A stretch of DNA of 64,000 nucleotides from Nectonema munidae. Lineage: Eukaryota > Nematomorpha > Nectonematoida > Nectonematidae. The stretch lies in assembly GCA_030549495.1 (NCBI GenBank), contig JAUIRK010000099.1, forward strand, positions 310,001 through 374,000. The letters are read 5' to 3'. The position numbers were made by a program, and so were the translations under genes. Shown in pieces: positions 11,236 through 22,466 of this stretch (positions are counted from its first letter, which is position 1; the number at the start of each line of letters is the position of its first letter). The notes under the pieces were generated by a model, which was not told the origin of the DNA, made no database searches, and was given only the letters and a program-made list of their open reading frames with translations.

Positions 11236-12619
11236 CAGGGTTGGGTTCAATTATAATTGTAATTGTGTAATTGAAAATTAATTACAACTAAAGTGTAATT
11301 ATAATTGTAATTGAGAAAAAAAATAGTGTGTAATTGAAATTATAATTGTAATTAAAGCCTCATAATTGGAAAATAATTGTAATTGAAACCCCAATTTTCA
11401 ATTATTTTGACTATAAGAAGAGTATGTTGGAGGCGATATGAGAATCTGGAGTGTTCACTGATTTGCAAAACGTTGCTCGCTTCTCTCTCATTTTCACTCG
11501 CTCCCTCTTTCTCACCCTTTAGCTAGTTTTTTATGTTACTTTACATTGAACACATGTGGGTCACTCTCATCATTCATCAATTACAGATACAAAAATATAG
11601 AGCTTGTCTTTGAAAACTGCACTAATCATTCATACATGAAAAAATTTATAGAAGCAATTCGTTGTAAATGAAACTTGTGCTTATACATGCACCATATTTT
11701 CAACTCACTTGTATATGATCTAATATAATGCTTTGATGAATGACATGAACAGAAGATTTTCAAATTAGGACGGAAGTTTCGCACGACATAATTACTCTTT
11801 ACTTCTTCAAGCTTTGATAGAACATTTTGAGTAAAATATCAAAGGCCACCACCAGTGTTCGACCATTTTATTTTCGATTAGCAGCTGTTCTTGATCCAAG
11901 ATGGAAAACTGATTGGTGCACACCGGAGGAAATCCTTGAGCTGAGTCATCTGCTGCAAAAGAAAGTTACAGCGTTAGACCAAACGGAATAAAACAAGAAC
12001 ACTTCAACAAGTGACAGAAGCTCCTAAGAAAAAATGCAAACTCTTCAATTTCATGTCCACAAAGTCCATTGCGAAGGATTACACAAACTTTTTAAGCACA
12101 TCGGCTGAGTATCAGATAAAGTCTTATCTAAAAGAATCAACAATTCCGGAGGACAGCGACCCGCTTATTTTCTGGCAACAAAATAAATCTATTTATCCTG
12201 AGTTAAAAACGCTAGTTCTTCGCTATTTAGCTATTCCTGCATCATCTGCTCCTGTCGAACGAGTTTTTTCGATTGCTGGCAAAATTATAAGGCTAGGCAG
12301 ATGCCGTTTATCAGATTCGAGATTTGAGGAGCTAATGTTTCTAAGATCAAACATGCATATTCTACGAATCGATAAATTTTTTAAATATCAATTTCAAATT
12401 AATTACATTTTTTTGTTCTATAATAAATATATTTACTTATTTTTGTATAAATTGGAAGTTGTAATTGTAATTATAATTGAAAGAAAAATTAATTACCTAA
12501 TTGTAATTGTAATTGTAATTGAAAAATTTTTTTTACCATAATTGTAATTATAATTGTAGTTTAAGGGTAGTAAATAAAAGTGTAATTGTAATTGAAAGTT
12601 ATAATTGACACCAACCCTG
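11236..12619 (+). mobile_element. hAT transposon with perfect 8-bp target duplication
   Basis: The left terminus is CAGGGTTGGGTTCAATTATA. The right terminus read inward is CAGGGTTGGTGTCAATTATA. The target duplication GTTGTATG is exact at 11228-11235 and 12620-12627. Both subterminal regions (11250-11400 and 12440-12610) are packed with short TAATTGTAATTG-type repeats in both orientations, plausible transposase-binding sites. The central part carries the C-terminal half of a hAT transposase only, so this is an internally deleted copy. Confidence 0.93.
11850..12400 (+). pseudogene. hAT transposase, C-terminal part with dimerisation domain
   Basis: One frame at 11870-11990 gives RLAAVLDPRWKTDWC, the block after the second catalytic Asp. 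The frame from about 12010 gives DPLIFWQQNKSIYPELKTLV, YLAIPASSAPVERVFSIAG and RCRLSDSRFEELMFLRSN, the classic hAT C-terminal dimerisation signature (ZBED/Ac type). A stop near 11990 and the lack of BED finger and first catalytic Asp mean no active enzyme is encoded. The frame downstream of 12400 runs into the AATTG-rich terminal repeat. Confidence 0.88.
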
Positions 12620-12929
12620 GTTGTATGTATAGAACCTATGGTTTTGAACGTAAAAACAAGAAAATTCATTTTGAGTATAGAAAGATTTGTGTACAAAGGT
12701 TATTTTTTAGCTTGCTTAGGGGACGATGTTTTGAATTTAAGAGCTTTATTGTATTTCCTATTTATATAACTGTAATATGTTATGAAAATAACTGTTTGAT
12801 CAAAATAAGTTTTCAACTGGCTATGATATTTTATTTTATGCTTTTTGATTTTAAATATGAAATTTTTAACTTTTCTTCTTAGGGGTAAAATATTTAAAAT
12901 TAGGATAATTTTTAGAAAATAATATCAGA

Positions 12930-14010
12930 AGTAACATCATAATTACTGGTGACTTTAACATTAATTTATTTAATTGCAATAACAAGGTTGATTTTTAAAT
13001 TCACTTATATCTTTACATTTCATTCTTTCAATTACTAAATGCCCCCATTATGTTCCCAATTTTGTTCACTCCTGGACAATATTTTTCTATCTTCCAATTA
13101 TGAAACCTTATCGCTCAATTTTAACGGATATTTCTGACCATTTTTCCTAGTTTTATATCAGTGAAAATTTCTTCAACTCGTATATTTCCAACGTAACAAG
13201 CTCAGAATTTATATCTAAAAGAATTTTCAATAACAAAAATGTTCTTAATTTTATAATTTTAATAAATCATTGAGTAAGGCGAATTGGTTTACAATTTCAG
13301 TGATGCTTCATGCATGTTTGATAAGTTCTTTGAGGTGTTTTATCATTTCTTCTGTCTTTCATTTCAATTTATCCATATTAGAAAGTTTACTTATAAAAGT
13401 CTTCGTTCACTGATTATCTTTTTTTTGAGAAGATTAAGAAGAAGAAGATTTATTAATTGACAAAATAAAATTGGAATACACCACTAAACATATAAAAAAG
13501 AATTAAATAAAGAATTTTAAAAGAAAGACATTGCATATTTATAGTTGGGAAAAATTCAAAAGGCCTGCAAGCCGCTGATATATGATTAAAAAAATTAAAG
13601 ATAAATATCATAGAATTTTCGAGTATGACAATAGTCCCATCAATCGAGAGATGCACTATTCAATTTCTAGATGGCAAAATTCTTTGTCTATTGAAAATTA
13701 CCGTCCAGTATCTATTTTATCGTCATTCTGCAAAGTTTTTGACAAAATTATGTCAAAAAAATTGACAAGTTTTGCTAATAAAAATTGCCTCATTTCTCTC
13801 ATGCAATTTGGATTTAAACTCTCTCATTCAACTCAAGTTGTACCTTTTAAGGGTATCTTTTAGGGTCGTCAGGTGGATCCATTGGAATCTTTTTGAACTT
13901 TTCACCCGCTTTTGATATGGTGTATCACACAATTTTACTTTAAAAACTTTATAAATCGGGTTTTCAAAGCTTTATTTCGGATTGGTTTCACTCTTATCTA
14001 TCTAATCCAC
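12930..14010 (+). mobile_element. Decayed LINE (endonuclease and reverse transcriptase pieces)
   Basis: At about 12945-13000 translation gives NIIITGDFNINLFNCNNKVDF, an APE-type endonuclease GDFN motif. At 13660-13860 it gives NSLSIENYRPVSILSSFCKV and QFGFKLSHSTQ, reverse-transcriptase blocks 1-2. At 13870-14010 it gives FSPAFDMVYHTILL and SGFQSFISDWFHSYLSN, block 3 (SKAFDxVDH). Frames shift between these blocks and segments are missing, so it is an old copy. It ends where a hAT-type terminus begins (about 14012). Confidence 0.72.
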
Positions 14011-14011
14011 T

Positions 14012-14120
14012 GTTTCCCAAAGTGGTCTATATAGACCCCCAGGGGTCGATATAAATTAGTTAGGGGTCTATGCAGGAAAAACTTTTTTCGAGGGGTCTAT
14101 GGCTTGTGAAAGGGGGTCTA
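14012..14120 (+). mobile_element. hAT-type MITE terminus
   Basis: The sequence CACTGTTTCCCAAAGTGGTC followed by repeated AGGGGTC(T/G)AT words matches the terminal pattern of hAT MITEs. A partner terminus was not found downstream, so it is truncated or too diverged. Confidence 0.45.
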
Positions 14121-15384
14121 CAAGCATACTCAGTCTTGTCGATAAGGGAAAGCAAGTGCTGGCTTCTCACATCACCAAATGATAAACTTACATACAATGT
14201 TTTCTCATCTTTCTCACAAACACATGTCGGCTTATCTCATCATATCAATTTCTCATCTCCTCCTTCACACACACGCACAGAGATTTATGTCTCCATGTCT
14301 CCAACTATTCATCAACAAACATGTGTTTAGGGAACACATTAATCTCTGCTTTCTCATAATAGTAATAATACCCTAATAAAGTGCTTGATTATCCTAGTTT
14401 TACTTGTAATTGACAAAAATACTGCGAATTTTTTATAAAACTAAGAGAGGAATTTTAAAAATGTACTATAATTGATTTTTTATTACTCACATCTCAAAAT
14501 GGTGCGAAGTGTGAAAAGAAGGGAGAGGTAGAATACGGTGACTTATCCCTACCCCCTCCCCTTGGCTCTCTGATGACTTGAAATGAATTTGCTCGTTCTA
14601 TGGGTACCGGACCAATGCCCCTTTATTCGAATGAGAGGGATGACAGAATCCGCGCCTCCAAATCATAAAATAAACAAGAATATATGCTGCACTACAAGTT
14701 TTTTAGATAGTTGTTTTGTTAGTAATATTAAAAAATTTCACCAAGGGCAATTTCTAACTGGGTATTTTCACCAGGAGCATTTTTACTTACAACTATTTTA
14801 TATACTTATTTGAGGTTTTGATATTTTTTGTAGAAGTGACCACATGGATGTTTCCTACAGTATCTGTCTGTCTTTATGTGTAGGGTGAATTGAATAAACA
14901 GATTATCCCCCCCCCCCCCCTCCCTCTCCAAAGAAAGTTTTCTACTTTGCGTCCTCATATAAAATGCTCTAATTCACAATCTTTTTTGGGATTTTATAAT
15001 TAAACTTTGTGTTTTATAAATTCATTAGTAGTGTCCAAAGTTTTTGTTCATTATAAATTTTGAAAGATTACTTTTAGTAGCGAAATAAGGGGTAGAGGGA
15101 TTAAGTGATAATTCGGTCCAATTCTTCGCATTTTATAGCAATTTTAGCTATTGCTTGTCGAAGATATTTTGAAGGGTGTCAAATCAAAATGCCTGAAAAC
15201 CAAAACACCCGAAAACCAAAACGCCCAAAAATAGTGCACCGGGTGCTTTGACTAGGAACTGTTTGAAGTATGTTACTATTTTAAGATTGGGATACGACAT
15301 TTTTAATTTATTTTAAAAGGTTTTTCGTTTTAATATTTTATTTTATCTTTCTTGATTTTCAAATTTATTCATAGATAATTTCTG
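14121..15384. other. No gene seen; homopolymer and short AAAC-rich repeat
   Basis: Contains a C homopolymer of about 14 at 14907-14920 and a short reiterated stretch at 15180-15235 (AAAATGCC/AAAACGCC alternating with GAAAACC). The frame 14583-14813 has no recognisable domain. Confidence 0.45.
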
Positions 15385-16069
15385 TTGAACATGCCCGAGG
15401 AAAAAAAGAAATGTAGGCAGCATAGCATCGAATATTTGGAATTTGGCTTTGTTTTTTCTCCCTCGAACATCCACTTACCCATGTGTCTTATATGTAGCAA
15501 AGTGTTGAGCAACGGCGCAATGAAGCCGTCCAAGTTGAAGGATCATCTGAACAGATGTCATCCTGATAAAAAAAGTTGTATTCTGTCGTACTTCAAAACT
15601 TTGAAAGAAAAACACGTGAAAAGGGATACAGTGGATGAGATGCCTGCTTCAAACTCAAGAAAAGAAGATATTGGCTTGCGGGCATCACATAATATTGCAA
15701 TGCTTATAGCGAAATCTGGGAAAAACCATACTATCGGGGAGCAATTAATCATGCCTGCCATTGAAAACTGTTTTGCCCTGATGTTGAGAGTTTTCTGTGT
15801 ACTCATTTGCGAACAAATAAGTTTCTATCCAACTCGATGAATCTACTTTGCCTAACAATGAAGCCCTTTTATTGGCTTATGTCCGCTTTATCCTCAACGA
15901 AAAGGTGTATGAAGAGCTGCTCTTTGCTGAAAGTTTGATTAGAGATACTAAAGGCGAAACAATATTTAATGTTTTGAAAAACTTTTGCATTCAAAAATCT
16001 ATTCCATTATCAAATATTTTAACAGCAGCTGTATGGAGCACCATCAATATGTTTAACCTTCGAACATGA
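15385..16069 (+). pseudogene. BED-finger hAT transposase, N-terminal part (ZBED5/FAM200-like)
   Basis: The frame 15385-15840 encodes YLEFGFVFSP, PMCLICSKVLSNGAMKPSKL and DHLNRCHP. This is a BED zinc finger (CxxC ... HxxxxH/C) of the kind found in ZBED5-like transposases. It is followed by SHNIAMLIAKSGKNHTIGEQ and LIMPAIENC. The next frame, from about 15830, continues in register with LPNNEALLLAYVRFI, KVYEELLFAESL and TKGETIFNVLKNFC. The catalytic core and dimerisation domain are missing. One frameshift separates the two frames and the copy is truncated at about 16070. A related fragment lies on the minus strand at 20590-21060. Confidence 0.82.
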
Positions 16070-16954
16070 AATATAAAATCGGTCACCCAAAAATTCAGCT
16101 CTCTAAAGATTTAGAAAAAAGATCATTTTAGTCATGGTCTAAAACATTCACTTGGTTAGAGGATAGCATATCTAATAGACTATACAGGTAGGCTGTGACC
16201 ATCCGTTTCAATAACTGGCAAATGGCAATAAGGAGGGATAAAGACTTAATTACATAAGTAGTGATCTAGCATATATGAATGATTTTGTTGACTTGTTGAG
16301 CTTAACTATAATTTTTTAATAGCTCAGGGTCTCATTTTAAAAAAATAAATCAACATATAAATAAATATAATTTTTGTAGATTAAGAAAATAAAGAGAAAT
16401 TTTTTGGCATTCTATACGCTGTTTTATGGCCTCCAGGACATTTTTAAATCTTATTTTCAAACAAATATATTTGAAAATCGATCAAAATTTTTCTTCTCAA
16501 AGAATGCAATTATCCCAACTTCATTTCAAAAGCTGTCATTTTTTTATTACAATGGAATACTCTGATCTCTTTTCCTTGCAGTGCAAGATTAAAGGAATTC
16601 ATATATTCAAATATGTTCACTAAAAATGATAGAAATATACAAAAACGGACATCAGAAAATTCTACATGCATTCTAGTTTGCTTTCTAGAAATTGCTGCAT
16701 TTCTTTCCATAGTATCGCTTGGAAAATTTTCCTTTGGAAGGCCACCTCACCGTTGAGTGCAGCAAGAGTTTTTCAAACAAACAAGAGTTGACGCATTTAA
16801 ATACACTGTTTACTTTATTGAAAACATTTTTCAACTCAGCGGTATGCCTCGGCGCACACTGGGTACCAATTACATCTCGAGATTTTTCTCAGCCCAATTT
16901 TTGTTGCATAATTATCCATTTTTAGAGTCAAAGTCGCAAAATTGGATATGGGTG
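16070..16954. other. No gene seen
   Basis: AT-rich sequence. Overlapping frames at 16719-16960 lack domain signatures. Part of 16740-16860 could be diverged hAT sequence but this is not convincing. Confidence 0.4.
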
Positions 16955-17045
16955 GAGTGATTAATGTTAAAAAATTATGAATCAGTCGACGTCAAAAAAT
17001 GATGAATAAGTGGAGTCGCCGAATTTTTTCCGACTCCACAACCCT
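16955..17045 (-). mobile_element. hAT terminus of the CAGGGTTGTGGAGTCGG type
   Basis: Read on the minus strand from 17045 the sequence starts CAGGGTTGTGGAGTCGG, a known hAT end. A second, weaker copy of the same end, with the last base changed, lies at about 18165-18215 (CGACTCCACAACCC). The two point the same way, so they are not the two ends of one element. Confidence 0.5.
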
Positions 17046-18164
17046 GTCAATCTCCGTTAATTTTGGAATAAATTTAGCGTATTCATTTTGACCAACGAAT
17101 ATTCACCGCACAAGTCTTTCAAAAATACGAAGGAAATGATCGTTTATACGTATTATAAATTGCAATAAATATCCCACCTTTATGTGAGCAAGTGTTTCTG
17201 CCATCAAACTTTTTCGTGAATGCTGGCTGGCTGGATTTGCCGAGACTGATAATTTCGAAAAAGATCGCCATTATGATTATGTGCTTATTTGAGTAGAGTA
17301 AATCAAATACTCAGGCACACGGCAACGGGTGTTGAACTTATGATTCAATTGTACACGCATGTTTTGTATGAGTCCTCTGCCTTGTCTCTTATGCCAAAAA
17401 GGGTCTGGTGTGCAAGCCACTAAAGTATATTCCTTTGCTGCGTAGATGCTTACCATTTTCTTAAAATTCATCTCAACTTCTTTTTTGAGATTCATTTTCA
17501 AAGTCATACGATATAAAAACCCACAAAGGATATATTTTCGCTTCTCTTATTTTTGTAAGGTGCGCATTTCCCTTTGCAAGAATAAGAAATTACAGAATCA
17601 TTATTTTAAGTTGATCATTGTATAATTCTACAAAAAAAGCAATGACATGTACCATATTTAAGGTCGTTTGTGAATGTCAATGTTAGATGAAAGATTTCCT
17701 AAATTTTAGACATTTCTGCTTTGCATTGCAAGCAAAATTTTTGATCTATTTTCTCCCGCATAATTTATTAAAATGTTCTATTGCTTTAGTGTCTTTCTTG
17801 CATTGTCTTCAAAAAATTTTTTTTTAATTATTGTCTGTAACCTTTTAATCTAAGACAAAACACTGCTATTAATAAAGTCTATTCATCCTAAATTTTTTCT
17901 CCATAGGTAATTGTTCTAAATTTTTTCCTAAAAACTTTCTACTCATAAATGAATTTTGCTTCTTTATTAACTAATATTAACGTAAAATTTATTTATTTAA
18001 TTTTTTTAGTAAATTTTTTGCCTTTTCTATGAGTTGCAAAATACAAAGCCTCGACTAAAATAATAAACATTTTTATGCAGTTCTTGCACACTGTAAAGAG
18101 TCTCTATGAATTTATTTTTAATCTAACATATGTGAGTATAACTATTTATGAAGTCTGAGTCGCA
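17046..18164. other. No gene seen
   Basis: 17220-17520 is less AT-rich than its surroundings, but its longest minus frame (76 codons) has no domain. 17600-18160 is AT-rich and featureless. Confidence 0.4.
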
Positions 18165-18226
18165 ATAATTAAAACGACTTCGACTACTTCTCAAAAGGTA
18201 CGACTCCACAACCCATTGATATAGAG

Positions 18227-18492
18227 CAGTGCTCCTTAACCGTTTTTTAACAAGGGCCCGAATTAAGAACCAACATTGCACTAGAGGGCCGTACCAAAAC
18301 ATTAAATTACTTTTTATAAAGAGCGTTTTTTAATAAACTCTGAAACAGTATTCTTGTTGAATCCAAATTGTTGCATATATATCATCAAATTAATTTATCA
18401 TATATCATTCATAAATTTTATGATATTGTTAGCCTATTTAACCTGCAACTTTGCTATGTGGGCCGCGAAACAAGAGGTAGAGGGCCACGGTT
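18227..18492 (+). mobile_element. hAT-type MITE lacking its right terminus
   Basis: The left end CAGTGCTCCTTAACCG is followed by GGGCCCGAATTAAGAACC and AGAGGGCC. The right part (GAGGGCCACGG) stops where the second copy of this locus (59463) still carries TTGGGAACCACTG. The right terminus was therefore lost here after duplication. Confidence 0.6.
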
Positions 18493-19101
18493 TATACAGT
18501 ATCCATTAACTAGGAGTTAGAATAGGAGTCGTAAGAATCGCTTCTCCAAATTAAGATCAATGCTCACAAATTTCCTACGCTAAAAACAAAAGGAGAGTAT
18601 TTTAGCTTGCTAATAGTTCTAAAACTATTCTACAGATACATTCATTTACACTCAAAACTGAAATGAACAAACCCTGAGAACAAGACACCAAAACGTATAT
18701 TCATCGTGAAAAATGCAGTCAGTATAAACACTTGATTTTATTCTATTCCTTGTCAATAAAAATTGTAATATTTAGCGCTAATTTCAGTATGATAATTTTG
18801 TAATTTCTGCAATTGCAAAAAATTCTTCATAGCTCACTAGGTATATTGTAAAGAACTTTTATGATACTCTTTTTTTCTTTTTCAAAACACCAGTTTTATT
18901 TTACTTTGTTAAAAATGTTGATTTCGGCTGGGATAATACGCGGCCTTGAAAAGAATGCAAGCTCGAATCAGCGATGGTACAAAAGTTTAGAGTGGAGTAC
19001 CTGAGATTTTATCTGGCACATCCCTGAAACCCCTTTAATGATTTTTGCGCTGGCAATTCGCCTTACTTTCTATCCTTTTTAGAATTCAATAGCGGCAAGA
19101 T

Positions 19102-19440
19102 ATGGCATATCCAGAAGCAAAAGCGTATTCAGTTCTGCCAGAAGCTCCCCCTCCATATTCGCCGCAGAAGGATTCCAATCAGCCACCCCTCCTCACGTCG
19201 CACACTCTTCCGATGTATAACGAAGCCTCGGGATGGAGTAAGGATGGAAATGCGGAGCAACCACCCAGGATCATCCACGAAGAAGAGGTGTACCCGATCA
19301 ACCACTGCCTGCACTGTGTCATCACCTTCTTCTTCTTTTTCCCGTGGGTGTTCATTTGGATCGGACACTGCATCTACGGGGAACAGCGAAGAAAACGCAT
19401 CACCGTGATACGTCAGCTGCCCGATTCCTCTCCAAGCTAA
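19102..19440 (+). CDS. Small PPPY-motif, Cys-rich membrane protein (copy 1)
   Basis: 112 residues. The N-terminal half is proline-rich and soluble, with EAPPPYSP (residues 14-21). Its PPPY core is a potential WW-domain (Nedd4-type) ligand. Residues 68-92 (NHCLHC, then a Phe run, PWVFIWIGHC) form one hydrophobic membrane segment with three cysteines. A basic QRRKR follows, so the segment is close to the C-terminus. Order and size recall short endosomal adaptors such as LITAF or BRI3, but the cysteine spacing differs and I do not assign a family. Upstream, TTTCTATCCTTTTTAG at 19067-19082 is a strong 3' splice acceptor 19 nt before the ATG. A 60177-60515 paralogue differs only by one substitution and two in-frame indels. 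A diverged third member lies at 22818-23120. Function unknown. Confidence 0.8.
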   Translation: MAYPEAKAYSVLPEAPPPYSPQKDSNQPPLLTSHTLPMYNEASGWSKDGNAEQPPRIIHEEEVYPINHCLHCVITFFFFFPWVFIWIGHCIYGEQRRKRITVIRQLPDSSPS

Positions 19441-19553
19441 AGTCTTTGTTATTTTATTTCTTTGTTCAGAAATCTTAATATAAAGTTTTATGAGGTCCAT
19501 TTTTTGTCTTTTGTTTTTACGCCTAACCTTTTCAGGCGCACTTCGAAACTTTT

Positions 19554-19618
19554 GCTTTTATATTTTGGGCGATCGCTGTGAAGATGCACACGTTCACTTT
19601 GAATGTAACTTATTTTTT
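19554..19618. repeat. 65-bp patch identical to a LINE endonuclease segment
   Basis: This stretch, beginning TTTTATATTTTGGGCGATCG, is identical to about 27396-27459 within the PHD-type LINE. It lies exactly where duplication copies 1 and 2 stop matching. No LINE sequence continues on either side. Confidence 0.85.
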
Positions 19619-20553
19619 CATTTGTCAGTTACTTAAAAAATAATCTCACGTCAGTCACCAAATTCCTAATTGATATAACTTCTTTTTGAAGTGTGTTAAA
19701 ATAAGTGAATATTAATTTAGAAGTGTCCAAGTCCCATTTTAAACGGAACTAAAAACAAATTGCAGATGAAAATATTATATAAATCTCAAAATGTTCACTT
19801 TTCAATTTCTCATAAAAATAACGAGCAGCTAACCTCCTTCTTTTAATACAAATTCATTTCTAAATTGTTTCCTTATTAATTTTTTTAAAAATAGTTCTAC
19901 AACCCAATAAGTTTATGAATTTTTTTTGAAGAAAATGAAACAAAAGTATTGTTATTTTTCCCTCCAAAAATGAAACCTGCTTGATTTAGTTTCGATTGGA
20001 TCTTTCTCTTCAGTTAAATTCTTGTGATGTATTTCGATTAATCTCCACACAACGGATTTGTGTTCGCTTTATTTCACGAATGCATAAAATCAGTTTTGCA
20101 TACACCATACTTTCTACATCAAAGTTTCCACGTTACCTGCAAAAACTTCGAAAAATTTATCTTTAAGAAGCCCTGATTTTTAAAACACTAAAATTCTCCA
20201 AATACTCGCCATTTTTATCCAAGTATAACTAATCATAGAGAAGCACCATTTCTTTTAAACAAAAGGAAGCTGCTTCAACGAATGAAAATATATAATCACT
20301 TTTTGCATTCTTAATTTATCATGACCTTAACTTCGATAAAGCTCCGGGAGCATGAAAAAGAGAATGTAAACATATGGCGATATTTTCAGTTAACAGCATT
20401 CTCATATACGTGAAAATATCGATGCAGTTCACATATTGATTGATGGGACGACACGAAACCTTTTTTCAGATTCTTGTTGATTTAAAATCGTTACTTTCAG
20501 TTTCGAAAAATCAGGCTTTGTTTGCGCGTTTCAGTATTCCTTCAATTATATGT

Positions 20554-21146
20554 AAGTTTTTCAGAGCAAGCGCTGCCCTTTATAAATAGCCTATTTCCAA
20601 AAGGTCAGGCATTCACAAAAAGTAGCGAACGTTGATTTTTAGCAGAAAAAATAGGCGTACAATGCCATTTAAAATGCTCAGAATTTGTAAAGTAAGGGAT
20701 CTATCGATTGTACCGTACACAGGCTGAAGTTTGGTCTTGATCTGCTTTTTAGCTATCCTATCTTTCAATGAAAGCGGCGCGTTTAGACATTGAGGAAATC
20801 CTTTTACATTTGCTGCAGGCATGATGAGTTTCTCAGCCATTGTGTGAGGCTTTTTGTTCTTCGCCACAGGAAGTGCAATTTCATAGGAAGCTGTCACAAT
20901 CCCCACCGCCTACCGACATTGCTTCCCTGTTTTGTCTGGTCGTTGTTTTTTCGCATTTTCTCCAAGTCACTAGGAGCGGGGTCTTTCTTGTCTGAATGAT
21001 TAGTTGAGAGCGTTGTTGAAGATTTGGACTCACTGATTCATTTGATAATGTCTTCTTACACACTGTCGCACAGATTCTTCCCTATTCCTCAATTCAATAA
21101 AATCAAAATTAATATGTCGATCGCTATACTGTCATTTGGGCATCTT
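20554..21146 (-). pseudogene. Insert with BED-type hAT N-terminal fragment
   Basis: Relative to duplication copy 2 this 593-bp block is extra. On the minus strand 20613-20906 encodes TASYEIALPVAKNKKPHTMA and EKLIMPAANVKGFPQCLN, matching the post-BED region of the transposase at 15385-16069 (IAKSGKNHTIGEQLIMPA). No BED finger, catalytic core or clear terminal repeats are left. It is a decayed fragment that either arrived after the duplication or was lost from copy 2. Confidence 0.65.
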
Positions 21147-21975
21147 GATTTGATACTATAATAATCTGAAACAAAACCAAATGTTGCTTTTTAATATATA
21201 TATAAGCTTCCTTTTATACTAAATCGGCTATTCTTATTTTATTTCTGTAAAAAATACCTGGTAGGGGAAATTGAATTAGTAATGTATGCCTGAAAATCTG
21301 TTCTGAAAAATTTTTTCAAAAAATCGTTATATATTAGTTATAGCGTAACAATATAATTTTTTTGTATATTTTGGCTTATAATACTTTCTTCAATCATCTT
21401 GAGTATGAAATATTTATTTAAAAACAAACAAAACGTATTATAAAATTTTTTGAAGATTTGTATGAGAGAAGGAAGCAAGCAACCTGAAAACTAATTTAAA
21501 AGAGAATGTGTGCGTGATCAAATATAATAATTAAAAAAATGTATCTTGACTAAATGGAAGATCTATCATGTTTAAATGAACTAGTAAGTGGTGTAATGTT
21601 CTAATATTGGGCGCTTCAAACAAGATTTTGTCCGTGAAAAAGAAGTTCTTTTACAAATGAAAAATCTTTAAATCTATAGCTTATCATCTAGGATTACAGT
21701 TATCATTTAACTAAGATGGGTAGGAAATCTGGAAATTTAGAATATGACAGAGTTATCAAAAATGGCACTGTTGCTAATATGTGAAGATTTAGTCACTATC
21801 AAATCAAGATAATTTTAAATTTAAATGTAATTTCTCCATCTTTTTTTTTGCGTAAAAGCGAGTCTTTTAGATGAAGAAGGTGGAAAACTTTTTGTAATTG
21901 AACAATGAACATCACGAATGATTTCATCAGAAGAAAAACTTTTGAATTGGGATTGGTTGATAAATATTCCTTAAA

Positions 21976-22435
21976 AAAGTTTTTTAAAGAACACATTGAA
22001 GAAAAAAAAATTCTAATGAAAAAAGAGGGATGTGAGTTATTACTTCAGATGGGTTGTTGGGGGGGGGGGGTGAGAAGAAAGAAGCTTGTTAACATTATTC
22101 TGATGTTCGTGCATTCGCAATTTTAGCGAACGTTGTTGTGTCCTGCCTATGCATACACAAACAGGAGTTGCATTTTAGCATGAATTACGTTTTTTTCATT
22201 TAGAATATTTCGAAGTTGGAATGTGTTCTGCGAAAAAAAGTTTAGAGTTCGGTTTTGCGATGTTGTTGTATTTCTTTGGGTTGTTTTTAGTTGCTTGAAA
22301 TGGTGGGCGCTGGAGTTTTGACGACAACACAGTGGGTTTTTCAATCAAGCGAAAAGTCCTCCCATTGTATTAGATAGGGTTAACTTTTGATTGTATTAGA
22401 TAGATGTATTCCTCTCTACATTTTCACATACTTAA
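21976..22435. other. No gene seen
   Basis: Contains a G homopolymer of about 10 near 22060. Frames on both strands are short and without domains. Confidence 0.4.
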
Positions 22436-22436
22436 T

Positions 22437-22466
22437 TTGATGAAGCTTCTTTGTAGAAGCGAAATA
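22437..22466 (+). ncRNA. Hammerhead-ribozyme-like motif (degenerate)
   Basis: The sequence TTGATGA, then a 5-bp stem GCTTC/GAAGC with a six-base loop, then GAAA, has the layout of a hammerhead core (CUGAUGA-stem II-GAAA). The essential first C is a T here and stems I and III are not convincing. Such motifs occur in Penelope-like and other retroelements. I treat it as a fossil or coincidence. Confidence 0.2.

Larger units (their letters stand above)
10900..12870 (-). mobile_element. LINE 3' end, interrupted by a hAT element
   Basis: Outside the hAT insertion, minus-strand translation gives INRKYNKALKFKTS and MNFLVFTFKTIGSIH on the right side. On the left side it gives HDKLNLNVTRSNFMKYKHFF and KKSIRIWNAIPLYIR, the usual C-terminus of a CR1-like reverse transcriptase, with a stop near 11050. 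The two parts join once the insertion and one copy of its 8-bp duplication are set aside. The 3'UTR runs to about 10900, ending near an AATAAAG on the minus strand. The catalytic domain is missing (5' truncation). Confidence 0.65.
18470..21975 (+). repeat. Direct segmental duplication, copy 1
   Basis: Matches 59446-63690 in the same orientation. Block I is 18470-19552 against 59446-60625, with high identity and including the small membrane-protein gene. Block II is 20295-20553 against 62095-62286. Block III is 21147-21975 against 62287-63690. Copy 1 has extra DNA at 19553-20294 and 20554-21146. Copy 2 has extra DNA at 60626-62094 and an expanded 148-bp tandem repeat. The repeat stretches 21480-21900 and 63205-63640 are almost base-for-base identical. 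Confidence 0.95.

Noticed and set aside
13453-13656. 67-codon minus-strand frame
   Set aside because: Antisense to the LINE relic on the plus strand, with no domain of its own.
19129-19500. Long minus-strand frame opposite the small membrane-protein gene (also at 60204-60668)
   Set aside because: Shadow of the plus-strand gene. It shows frame-disturbing differences at its ends between copies and no domain.
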